Translations under genes and position numbers: made by a program
The notes under the pieces: model-generated
The model's database searches: none
Told to the model about the DNA's origin: nothing
The model's input: only the letters and a program-made list of their open reading frames with translations
NCBI GenBank assembly: GCA_046541805.1
Contig: JBKHCM010000009.1
Coordinates: forward strand, 1 to 44,400
DNA: 44,400 nt
DNA from: JAAAPF01 sp046541805
GTDB lineage: Bacteria; Pseudomonadota; Alphaproteobacteria; Geminicoccales; Geminicoccaceae
Direction: 5' to 3'
Part shown: positions 26,660 to 34,371 of the stretch, one piece after another
How the letters are laid out: the number at the start of each line of letters is the position of its first letter
Position numbering within the stretch: the stretch's first letter is position 1

Positions 26660-26688
26660 GCCTAAGGCCGGGACGACGGCGGTGTCAA
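26660..26688 (-). promoter_or_regulatory. Candidate sigma-70-type promoter of the bchF arm
   Basis: Reading leftward, TTGACA (26688-26683) is followed after 17 bases by TTAGGC (26665-26660), a weak -10 element. Transcription would start about 25-30 bases before the bchF ATG. The -35 element is the left arm of the 34-bp dyad at 26683-26716, so a repressor bound there would block RNA polymerase. The -10 match is poor, so this is a prediction only. Confidence 0.4.
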
Positions 26689-26716
26689 CTAGACCCAACG
26701 TCAACAAAGCTTGACA
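26683..26716. promoter_or_regulatory. 34-bp dyad, candidate double PpsR operator (bchF/ppaA)
   Basis: The pattern is TGTCA, ten bases, ACGT, ten bases, TGACA, symmetric about the centre of ACGT. It can be read as two PpsR-like sites, TGT-N12-ACG rightward (26683-26700) and leftward (26699-26716), sharing the central CG. The known PpsR/CrtJ target is TGT-N12-ACA. It lies in the divergent control region between bchF and ppaA and covers the predicted bchF -35 element. Confidence 0.55.
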
Positions 26717-26727
26717 GGGCTTGACAG
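26708..26727 (+). repeat. Tandem 10-bp repeat containing TTGACAG
   Basis: AGCTTGACAG (26708-26717) is followed directly by GGCTTGACAG (26718-26727), so the TTGACAG element recurs after one helical turn on the same DNA face. The first copy contains the right arm of the 34-bp dyad. It may extend the regulator's contact area; no convincing -10 box follows either TTGACA on this strand. Confidence 0.6.
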
Positions 26728-26840
26728 AATGTCGCGCTCATCGCTCGTTCAGGTATCTGTCAAGTGACCCCCTGGTCGGTCTTGAGCGGTGGGGCGCTGC
26801 CGGCCTACTGGAGCACGCGCCCGTGGGAGGAGGGCAGAAC

Positions 26841-27728
26841 ATGGCCGCTTCGAGAGAGCAGCTGGCCGTCGCGCTCGATGCCCGAGCCGGCGCCACGCCA
26901 CAGGCCCGCCGCACCACCGCCGACCCGCGCCGGCCGGGGCGAGCGGAGGCCGAACCGGCGCAGGCGCCACTCGCCCGCACGCTGGACGGGGCGGTGATCC
27001 CGCGTCTGGTGCTGGCCGATCGGGTGGCCCGGGCGCGACGCGAGTCGGCGACCGCGACCGCGGACGACCGCGCCGGCGAGCTCGCGGAGTTGGTGCTGGC
27101 GCGGGATTCCGACGCCGCCCGTCGCTTCGTCGACGCGCTGCACGCGCGCGGGGCCAGCTTCGAGCAGCTCTATCTGGAGGTCGTGGCGCCGGCGGCGCGG
27201 CGGCTCGGCGACTTTTGGACCGACGACCGCTGCCATTTCACCGACGTCACCTTGGCGATGTCGCGGCTGCACCACATGCTGCACCTGTTGGGTCACGTCT
27301 TCTACGCCGAGGACCCGCACACGGAACTTCCCCGCCGCGCGCTGCTGTTGCCGGCGCCGGGCGAGCAGCACAGCTTCGGGCTCGCGATGGTGGCCGAGTT
27401 CTTCCGCCGCGCCGGCTGGGACGTGTGGTCCGGCGCCACGCTCGCCCGCGCCGATCTTTTGCGCCTGGTGGGGCGCGAGCGCTTCGATCTGGTCGGACTG
27501 TCCACCGGCTGTGACGCCAAGCTCGACGGGCTGCCGACGCTGGTGCATGCGGTGCGCCACCGGTCGCGCAACCCGGACGTCGGCGTGTTCGTCGGCGGCC
27601 CGGCGTTCCTCGCCCATCCCGAACTCGCCACCGCCGTCGGCGCCGACGCCACCGCGCTCGACGGTCGCCAGGCCGTCGCTCAGGCCGAGGAATTGTTGGC
27701 GATGCGCACGGGCCGGCGCGGGAACTGA
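26841..27728 (+). CDS. ppaA: Photosynthesis antirepressor PpaA/AerR with B12-binding domain
   Basis: 295 residues. A disordered, alanine- and arginine-rich N-terminus (1-75) is followed by a helical domain (about 80-150) and a B12-binding Rossmann domain. The cobalamin-ligand region reads PAPGEQHSFGLAMVAEFFRR, with His177 at the ligand position, and FDLVGLSTGCD and VFVGGPAFLAHP complete the fold. In Rhodobacter this protein binds cobalamin and relieves repression by PpsR/CrtJ. ATG 26841 has GGGAGGAGGG just upstream; the frame is open further but without similarity. It is divergent from bchF and precedes ppsR by 191 bases. Confidence 0.92.
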   Translation: MAASREQLAVALDARAGATPQARRTTADPRRPGRAEAEPAQAPLARTLDGAVIPRLVLADRVARARRESATATADDRAGELAELVLARDSDAARRFVDALHARGASFEQLYLEVVAPAARRLGDFWTDDRCHFTDVTLAMSRLHHMLHLLGHVFYAEDPHTELPRRALLLPAPGEQHSFGLAMVAEFFRRAGWDVWSGATLARADLLRLVGRERFDLVGLSTGCDAKLDGLPTLVHAVRHRSRNPDVGVFVGGPAFLAHPELATAVGADATALDGRQAVAQAEELLAMRTGRRGN

Positions 27729-27754
27729 GCCGCCGGACTGGCGCCTTCAAGAAG

Positions 27755-27788
27755 TGTCAGGCTGACGAGACGTAAACTTACCTTGACA
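27755..27788. promoter_or_regulatory. 34-bp dyad, candidate double PpsR operator (ppsR upstream)
   Basis: It has the same geometry as the element at 26683: TGTCA, ten bases, ACGT, ten bases, TGACA. The two overlapping TGT-N12-ACG reads are 27755-27772 (rightward) and 27771-27788 (leftward). It starts 27 bases after the ppaA stop and ends 131 bases before ppsR. A TTGACA at 27783-27788 could be a -35 box for ppsR, with only CTTCTT 17 bases on, which would mean autoregulation. The remaining spacer up to 27919 shows no other clear signal. Confidence 0.55.
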
Positions 27789-27919
27789 ATCGGCGAGGTT
27801 CCCGGCTTCTTGGAAGCGTTGACCAAGCTCGCCGACCGTTTCGGTTCCGCGGAGAAGGATGGGGCGTTCTCACGCGCGCCGGGCTAAGCGGTGACTCGTC
27901 GTTTGGGGACGGACCTCAC

Positions 27920-29407
27920 GTGAAGCCCTTCACCAACCCGAAGGACACGATCGGAGGTCTCGACGCCGCGCAAGCGGCGCACCTGATTCAATATGCCGCC
28001 GACATCGCCCTCGTCATCGACCAGCGTGGCGTCATCCGCGATTTCGCCCTCGGTCTCGACGACTTCCCGGGCGGGCTCGGCGAGGGCTGGATCGGACGCG
28101 CTCTTAAAGACGTCGTGACCGCCGAAAGCCGCGACAAGGTGCTGCGGCTGCTACAAGACGCCGCAGGCGGCGACAGCCGCCGCGGCCGCCATCTCAACCA
28201 TCCGCTCGGCCCCGGCGCGGCCGATCTCCCGGTCCTCTACGTCGCCGTGCCGCTTGGCGACGCTTCCTGGATCGTGGCGCTCGGCCGTGACCTGCGCCCC
28301 CTGGCGCAGCTTCAGCAGCGGCTGATCGACGCCCAGCAGTCGCTGGAGCAGGACTACTCCCGGCTGCGCCATGTCGAGACCCGCTATCGCCTGCTCTTTC
28401 AGATCGCCTCCGATCCGATCCTCGTGGTCGATGCCGCCACCCAGCGCGTGCTGGAGGCCAATCCAGCGGCGCTGCGCCAACTTCCGGCGCACGAGGCCGG
28501 TATCGTCGGCCGGCGCTTTCCCGAAGGCTTCACCCGCGACGGGGCCGACGCCATCGACGTCATGCTCGCCAGCGTGCGCACCAGCGGTCGTCCCGACGAG
28601 ACCCGCGCCGACACCCTCGACGGCGAGACCTTCGTCGTCTCCGCCTCCCTCTTCCGCCAGGAGGCGGCGGCGCTGTTCTTGCTAAGACTGGCGCCGTTGA
28701 GCGCGTTCCAGCCCGTGACCTCGCCGGTGGACGCGAAGGCGTTGCGGGCGCTCGACGACGCGCCCGACGGCTTCGTGCTCACCGACGATGACGGCCGCGT
28801 CCTCAAGACCAACGCCGCGTTTCTCGAACTCGCCCAGCTGCACGCCGCCGAGCAGGCCGAGGGCGAGGCGCTCGATCGCTGGGTCGGGCGTTCCGGCGTC
28901 GATCTCAACGTGCTGTTGGCGAACCTGCGCGAACGCGGCGTGGTGCGGCTCTTCACCACCCAGATGCGCGGCGAGCACGGCGTCGTCAGCGAGGTCGAGG
29001 TCTCCGCGGCGAGCGTCGTCAACGGCGGCAAGCCCCATTTCGGTTTTCTCATCCGCAATGTCGGCCGGCGCCTACAGGGCGCGCAGCCTTCGGCGCCCGC
29101 CGCCGGCCAGCACGAGCTGCCCCGCTCGGTCGAGCAGCTGACCGAGCTCGTCGGCCGGGTATCGTTGAAGGACCTCGTGCGGGAGACCACCGACATGATC
29201 GAGCGCCTCTACATCGAGGCGGCCCTCGAGCTCACCGGCAACAACCGGGCCTCGGCGGCGGAGATGCTCGGGCTCAGCCGGCAGAGCCTCTACGTCAAGC
29301 TGCACCGCTACGGGCTGCGCGATCTCGACGGCGAGGAGAGCAAGTCCGACGCCGGCAAGCCCCACGGCGGCACACCCGACGGCGGCAAGCCGGAGGATGG
29401 CGCGTGA
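27920..29407 (+). CDS. ppsR: Photosynthesis transcriptional repressor PpsR/CrtJ (cysteine-free)
   Basis: 495 residues: N-terminal PAS-like domain (about 18-125), a glutamine-rich linker helix (LAQLQQRLIDAQQSLEQDYS), two PAS domains (about 155-265 and 275-390), and a Fis-type helix-turn-helix near 441-465 (NNRASAAEMLGLSRQSLYVK). PpsR represses bch, crt and puc genes by binding TGT-N12-ACA. Unlike studied PpsR/CrtJ proteins, it has no cysteine anywhere, including the HTH position used for redox sensing. The C-terminal tail is a short glycine-rich repeat (GGTPDGGKP). GTG 27920 is the likely start with a weak ribosome site. The stop overlaps bchG. Confidence 0.94.
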   Translation: MKPFTNPKDTIGGLDAAQAAHLIQYAADIALVIDQRGVIRDFALGLDDFPGGLGEGWIGRALKDVVTAESRDKVLRLLQDAAGGDSRRGRHLNHPLGPGAADLPVLYVAVPLGDASWIVALGRDLRPLAQLQQRLIDAQQSLEQDYSRLRHVETRYRLLFQIASDPILVVDAATQRVLEANPAALRQLPAHEAGIVGRRFPEGFTRDGADAIDVMLASVRTSGRPDETRADTLDGETFVVSASLFRQEAAALFLLRLAPLSAFQPVTSPVDAKALRALDDAPDGFVLTDDDGRVLKTNAAFLELAQLHAAEQAEGEALDRWVGRSGVDLNVLLANLRERGVVRLFTTQMRGEHGVVSEVEVSAASVVNGGKPHFGFLIRNVGRRLQGAQPSAPAAGQHELPRSVEQLTELVGRVSLKDLVRETTDMIERLYIEAALELTGNNRASAAEMLGLSRQSLYVKLHRYGLRDLDGEESKSDAGKPHGGTPDGGKPEDGA

Positions 29408-30288
29408 CGACCACGGCGTTGCCGGCGCCGTCCGCCGTCGCCGAGGTGCTCAAGCCGATCACCTGGTTCCCGCCGATGTGGGCCTTCGGCTGCGGCGCCG
29501 TCTCCACGGGCGTGGCGGTCGAGGGGCGCTGGGGGCTGATCGCCGCCGGCATCGTGCTCGCGGGCCCCCTGGTCTGCGCCACCAGCCAGGTCGTCAACGA
29601 CTGGTACGACCGCCACGTCGACGCCATCAACGAGCCCGACCGGCCGATCCCGTCGGGCCGCATCCCCGGCCGCTGGGGGCTGTGGCTGGCGCTGCTCTGG
29701 ACCGCGCTGTCGCTCGGCGTCGCGGCGCTCTTGGGACCGGTCGTGTTTCTCGCCGCCGTCTTGGGCCTCGCGCTCGCCTGGGCGTACAGCGCCCCGCCCT
29801 TGCGCCTCAAGCGCAACGGCTGGTGGGGCAACCTCGCCGTCGGGCTCTCTTACGAGAGCCTGCCGTGGTTCACCGGCGCCGCCGTCCTCGCCGGCACCAT
29901 GCCGTCGGCGGCGATCGTCGTGGTGGCGCTGCTCTACGGCCTCGGCGCCCACGGCATCATGACGCTGAACGACTTCAAGGCGATCGAGGGCGACGCCCGC
30001 ATGGGCGTGCGTTCCTTGCCCGTACGTCTCGGTGTCGACGGCGCCGCCCGGCTGGCATGTGTCGTCATGGCGGTGGCGCAGATCGCCGTCGTCATCTTGC
30101 TGGTGCTGTGGGATCGACCGCTTCACGCGCTGGTCGTGGCGGTCCTCCTCGCCGCACAGGGAGGACTGATGTCGAGGTTCCTGGCGCGGCCGCGCGAGCG
30201 CGCCGTCTGGTTCAGCGGGCTGGGCGTCGCGCTCTACGTCTTGGGCATGCTCGCCGCCGCCTTCGGTCTGGCGGAGCTCGACGCGTGA
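29404..30288 (+). CDS. bchG: Bacteriochlorophyll synthase (prenyl transferase)
   Basis: 294 residues, UbiA family, about eight membrane helices. The first prenyl-diphosphate motif is NDWYDRHVDAINEPDRPIPS and the second is LNDFKAIEGDARMGVRSLPV, both as in BchG. It attaches geranylgeranyl or phytyl to bacteriochlorophyllide. The GTG start at 29404 overlaps the ppsR stop, and its TGA shares one base with the ATG of the next gene, so these genes form one coupled unit. Confidence 0.96.
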   Translation: MTTTALPAPSAVAEVLKPITWFPPMWAFGCGAVSTGVAVEGRWGLIAAGIVLAGPLVCATSQVVNDWYDRHVDAINEPDRPIPSGRIPGRWGLWLALLWTALSLGVAALLGPVVFLAAVLGLALAWAYSAPPLRLKRNGWWGNLAVGLSYESLPWFTGAAVLAGTMPSAAIVVVALLYGLGAHGIMTLNDFKAIEGDARMGVRSLPVRLGVDGAARLACVVMAVAQIAVVILLVLWDRPLHALVVAVLLAAQGGLMSRFLARPRERAVWFSGLGVALYVLGMLAAAFGLAELDA

Positions 30289-31637
30289 TGCCGGCGCCGC
30301 TCGGCTGGCTCGGCATCGTCCGCCTCGGCCTCGTCCAGGCGGCGCTCGGCGCCGTCGTGGTGCTCACCACCACGACCTTGAACCGCGTCATGGTCGTGGA
30401 GCTCGCGCTCGCCGCGGCGGTGCCCGGCACGCTGGTGGCGCTGCACCACGCCGTGCAGATCCTGCGGCCGAAATTCGGCCACGGCTCCGACGTCGGCGGG
30501 CGGCGCACGCCCTGGATCGTCGGCGGCATGGCCGTCCTCGCCGCGGGCGGTCTGCTGGCCGCGGTCGCGACCGCGTGGACCGCGGAGGCGCGCGTTCCCG
30601 GTCTCGCCCTCGCCGTCGTCGCCTTCGTCATGATCGGCGCCGGCGGCGCCGCCGCCGGCACCTCGCTGTTGGCGCTCACCGCCGCGCGCGTCGCCCCCGA
30701 GCGCCGGCCCTCGGCCGCCGCCGTGGTCTGGCTGATGATGATCGCGGGCTTCGTCGTCACCGCCGGCGTCGCCGGCGCCCTGCTCGATCCGTTCTCGACG
30801 ACGCGGCTCGTCATGGTCGCCGCGGGCGTCGCCGTCGCCGCCTTCGTGCTCGCCACCGTCGCGGTCTGGGGGCTGGAGGGCCCGCGCGCCGTCGCCGCCG
30901 CCACCACGGACGCGCCGCCGCCGGCCTTTCGCGCCGCGATGGCCGAGATCTGGGCCGAGCCCGAGGCGCGGCGCTTCACGCTCTTCGTCTTCGTGGCGAT
31001 GCTCGCCTACAGCCTGCAGGACCTGATCCTGGAGCCCTTCGCGGGCCTCGTCTTCGGCCTGACGCCCGGCGAGTCGACCCGGCTCGCCAGCTTTCAGTAC
31101 GGCGGCGTGCTGATCGGCATGATCGCCGTCGGCATCATCGGCAACCGCGGCCTCGCGCCCAAGGGCTGGATGCGGCGCTGGACGATCGCGGGCTGTGTCG
31201 CCTCGGGTGCCGCGCTCGCGGCCATCGCCGTCGGTGGCGTCATCGGCCCCGGCTTTCCGCTGCGCCCGGCGGTGTTCGCGCTCGGGCTCGCCAACGGCGT
31301 GTTCGCCGTCGCCGCCATCGGCTCGATGATGGTGCTGGCCGGCAACGGCGGTGGCGGCCGCGAGGGCGTCAAGCTCGGCCTGTGGGGTGCCTCGCAGGCG
31401 ATCGCGTCGGCGCTCGGCGGCTTTCTCGGCACCGTCTTCGTCGACCTCGCCCGGCTCGCCTTCGGCTCACCCGTCACCGCCTACGGCACGGTCTTCGCCG
31501 TCGAAGCGGTGCTCTTCGTCGCCGCCGCCGGCCTCGCCGCGCGGGTCGCCGCCGCTCCCACCCCCGGTGGTGGCCCGGCTTCGCTTCCCGTCAACCCCGA
31601 ACGCGGCGCGCTCGCCGCCGATCTCGGAAGAGGATGA
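30288..31637 (+). CDS. PucC-family MFS protein of the bchG-bchP interval
   Basis: 449 residues, 11-12 membrane helices. NRVMVVELALAAAVPGTLVA and ILRPKFGHGSDVGGRRTPWI match the PucC/LhaA family, and LQDLILEPFAGLVFGLTPGE marks the second half. It is a paralogue of LhaA at 16570. This position between bchG and bchP is conserved in purple bacteria (Orf427/428-type), where the protein affects bacteriochlorophyll supply or antenna formation in a way not well defined. ATG 30288 overlaps the bchG stop; a much longer upstream frame lies on bchG and is a by-product. Confidence 0.93.
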   Translation: MPAPLGWLGIVRLGLVQAALGAVVVLTTTTLNRVMVVELALAAAVPGTLVALHHAVQILRPKFGHGSDVGGRRTPWIVGGMAVLAAGGLLAAVATAWTAEARVPGLALAVVAFVMIGAGGAAAGTSLLALTAARVAPERRPSAAAVVWLMMIAGFVVTAGVAGALLDPFSTTRLVMVAAGVAVAAFVLATVAVWGLEGPRAVAAATTDAPPPAFRAAMAEIWAEPEARRFTLFVFVAMLAYSLQDLILEPFAGLVFGLTPGESTRLASFQYGGVLIGMIAVGIIGNRGLAPKGWMRRWTIAGCVASGAALAAIAVGGVIGPGFPLRPAVFALGLANGVFAVAAIGSMMVLAGNGGGGREGVKLGLWGASQAIASALGGFLGTVFVDLARLAFGSPVTAYGTVFAVEAVLFVAAAGLAARVAAAPTPGGGPASLPVNPERGALAADLGRG

Positions 31638-31642
31638 TCGCC

Positions 31643-32860
31643 ATGACGCGACCCTCGACGTCGTCCCACGAGACCTTCGACGCCGTCGTCGTCGGCGGCG
31701 GGCCCGCCGGCGCCACCGCGGCGCAGACGCTCGCCGAGGCCGGCCGCGCGGTCCTGCTGCTCGACCGCGACGGCCGCATCAAGCCCTGCGGCGGCGCCAT
31801 CCCGCCGCGGCTGATCCAGCAGTTCGACATCCCCGACGACCAGCTGGTCGCGCACATCACCTGCGCGCGCATCGTCTCGCCCAGCGCGCACAAGGTCGAC
31901 ATCCCGATCAAGGGCGGCTTCGTCGGCATGGTCGACCGCGGGACGTTCGACGAGTGGCTGCGCGAACGCGCCCGGTCGGCCGGCGCCGAGCGCCGTACCG
32001 GCATCTTCCACAAGCTCGAGCCCCAGAACGACGGCACCACGCTGGTTCATTTCCATCCCGGCAGCTCGCACACCAATCGCGAGGAGGCGGTCGTCCGTGC
32101 CCGCGCCGTCATCGGCGCCGACGGCGCGCGCTCCGCGGTGGCGCGCCAGGCCATCCCCGAGCACGAGACGCCGTTCGTCTTCGCCTATCACGAGATCGCG
32201 TCCACCGCGGGCGCGGGCGCGGACTACGACGGGACGCGCTGCGACGTCTATTACGACGGCCGGCTCTCGCCCGACTTCTACGGCTGGGTCTTTCCCCACG
32301 GCGACAAGGTCAGCATCGGCACCGGCACCGCGCACAAGGGCTTCTCCTTGCGCGACGCCGTGGGCGGGCTGCGCGCGGCCGCCGGCCTCGAAGGCTGCGC
32401 CACGGTCCGCCACGAGGGCGCGCCGATCCCGTTGAAACCGCTGCCGCGCTGGGACGATGGGCGGGGCGTGCTGCTCGCCGGCGACGCCGCCGGGGTGGTG
32501 GCGCCGGCGTCGGGCGAGGGCATCTTCTACGCCATGACCGGCGGCCGCCTCGCCGGCGAGGCGGTGGACGCGTTCTGCCACAGCGCCGACGTCCGCGAGC
32601 TCGCCCAGGCCCGCCGGCGGTTCATGCGCAGCCATGGCGGCGTCTTTTGGATGCTCGGGCTGATGCAGCGCTACTGGTACACCGACGACGCCCGGCGCGA
32701 GCGCTTCGTCGCCATCTGCCGCGACGTCGACGTCCAGGAGCTCACCTTCGACGCCTACATGAACAAGGAGCTCGTCAAGGCGCGCCCGCTCGCGCACGTG
32801 CGCATCTTCTTCAAGAACATCGCCCACCTGACCGGCATGGTGCCGGCGCACGCCGCTTGA
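31643..32860 (+). CDS. bchP: Geranylgeranyl reductase
   Basis: 405 residues. The FAD-binding motif is VVVGGGPAGATAAQTLAEAG at the N-terminus, followed by RIKPCGGAIPPRLIQQFDIP, the second family block, and VLLAGDAAGVVAPASGEGIF. It reduces geranylgeranyl to phytyl on bacteriochlorophyll. Two ATGs, 31634 and 31643, are in frame; the second has GGAAGAGG 9 bases before it, and the first touches that sequence, so 31643 is preferred. It closes the rightward arm; the next sequence is a pseudogene, not idi as in some relatives. Confidence 0.95.
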   Translation: MTRPSTSSHETFDAVVVGGGPAGATAAQTLAEAGRAVLLLDRDGRIKPCGGAIPPRLIQQFDIPDDQLVAHITCARIVSPSAHKVDIPIKGGFVGMVDRGTFDEWLRERARSAGAERRTGIFHKLEPQNDGTTLVHFHPGSSHTNREEAVVRARAVIGADGARSAVARQAIPEHETPFVFAYHEIASTAGAGADYDGTRCDVYYDGRLSPDFYGWVFPHGDKVSIGTGTAHKGFSLRDAVGGLRAAAGLEGCATVRHEGAPIPLKPLPRWDDGRGVLLAGDAAGVVAPASGEGIFYAMTGGRLAGEAVDAFCHSADVRELAQARRRFMRSHGGVFWMLGLMQRYWYTDDARRERFVAICRDVDVQELTFDAYMNKELVKARPLAHVRIFFKNIAHLTGMVPAHAA

Positions 32861-32909
32861 GCCGCCGGGCGGCCGCGGCGACGGGCACCGCCGGCGGGAG
32901 TCGTCGGGC

Positions 32910-34281
32910 TTGGACGTGAGCGACAAGCCCGAAGCGGGCGCTCTCGAGGCGTGGCTGCGCGCCGAGACGGCGGAGCTTCGAAGCCTCGAGGACCACGATC
33001 CCTTCGCCAATCCGGTGCGGCTGTTGGCGGTCCAGCTCGAGCAGCGCCGGGCCGCGGGCGACGGTGATCAGGCCGACGTCAACGCCCTCATCGCCCGGAC
33101 CGAGAGCGGCTTCACGCTGTTGGCGGCGCTCTACCTCGCGGAGCTCTTGGGCATCGACGACCGGGTCGACATCTCGCCGCTGTTCAAGACCGAAAAGGCG
33201 CTCGAGCAAGGCGTCGCGGTGCGGCGCGAGGCGCTCGTCCGCGACCCCTGCCGCGTCTACGTCCAAAGGCGCGGCCGGCACTGCCGGCAGACCGGCCACG
33301 TCGATGCCGGCCGCCTTCTCGGCCAGACCGCGGTGGCTGGGGTCACCCGATCCTCGAGCACGTCCCGACCGCGCCGCCGCGGGCGCGTGACCTGTTCTAC
33401 GCCGACGACGTCGACGCCGCCGCGTTCTTCACCATGGTCAAGCGCTTCGGCGACCTGCGGATGGACGATCCGGACGCCGCCGCGGTCCCGGGTGCCTTCG
33501 GCGCCAACATGCTGGACGCACGGGCTCGCGCCCGATGCGCCGCCACGACGAGGGCCGCGCACCCCAGCATCGGCGCGAGTCGTCGCGGCTGCGCGCCATC
33601 CGGCACAACACCACCCTCCAGCAGCTGGGCTTTCCCGCCAAGGCGCCGGGCGGGGCCCGGGCGGCCGTCGCCGAGGATGCCGAGCGCTTTCGCTCGCTCT
33701 ACGCCGAGAGTGAGCGCTTTCGCCGGCGCGTCGCGGTGATCGAGCACGTCTTCCAATACGCTGACGCCGCGCTGCTGCGCGGCCGCGTCGACCTCCGGGA
33801 TCGGGCGATGTGACGTCCGCGCCGCACGCGCACGGCGGAGCGCGCCCGCGAGGCGGGCTTTCGCGCCACCGCCGCTCCCGGCGCGCGCAAGGCGTCGCGC
33901 CGATCGTCATCGACCCCGCCACCTGCGCCAATGTGCATCTGCCGAACGCGCTGCGGTTCGCCCGCATGCTGCGGCGCTTTGCGCTCACCGCGCGGATCCC
34001 GACCGTCGGCGGACGCTACGAGCTTAGCCGCCAGGCGCTCGTCGCTTACGTCTTGCATCTCGACGTCGATCGCGTCGTCGGGGGGGGCTGCGCTGGATCC
34101 TCCTCGACGCCCGGCTCTCCGGCGGCGCGCTCGGTCGGGCGCGACGGCGAGCGATCTCGACGCCGAGGGCGAATCCTCCCGCCGCGAGCACGAGGCGATC
34201 TTCACGCCCATGGACGAGCCCGCCGAGCGCGTCCGGCGGATCTCGGTCGCCCTCGTCCACCATCTGGGCGCGGTCGGCTGA
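32910..34281 (+). pseudogene. ppc: Broken phosphoenolpyruvate carboxylase gene with internal deletion
   Basis: Blocks of the atypical alphaproteobacterial PEP carboxylase occur in order over several frames: DPFANPVRLLAVQLEQRR (near the usual N-terminus), then directly TLLAALYLAELLGIDDRVDI and RGRHCRQTGHVDAGRLLGQT, then, in a new frame, DLFYADDVDAAAFFTMVKRF, then RLRAIRHNTTLQQLGF, and finally REHEAIFTPMDEPAERVRRI and SVALVHHLGAVG at the stop. The part between the first two blocks, several hundred residues in intact enzymes, is missing, as is the FDTHGESIGRG region after the QTG block. Total coding content is about 450 residues against roughly 900. At least three frameshifts remain, so no active enzyme can be made. 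Confidence 0.8.
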
Positions 34282-34371
34282 CGCCCGTGGCCCTTGCGGT
34301 CCGAGGCGGTTTCGTGGCTTCACCATCCCATGACCCGAGCTTCCGCCGGCGCTCGTCACGCGGCGGGCGCG

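Noticed and set aside
26711..26760. The two TTGACA boxes as -35 elements of a rightward ppaA promoter
   Set aside because: No acceptable -10 hexamer is found 16-18 bases after either box (GCGCTC, CTCGTT), so they are better explained as regulator half-sites.
26627..27919. Perfect TGT-N12-ACA PpsR consensus sites
   Set aside because: None was found in the two control regions; all candidates end in ACG at the inner side, which is why the fused 34-bp reading is proposed instead.
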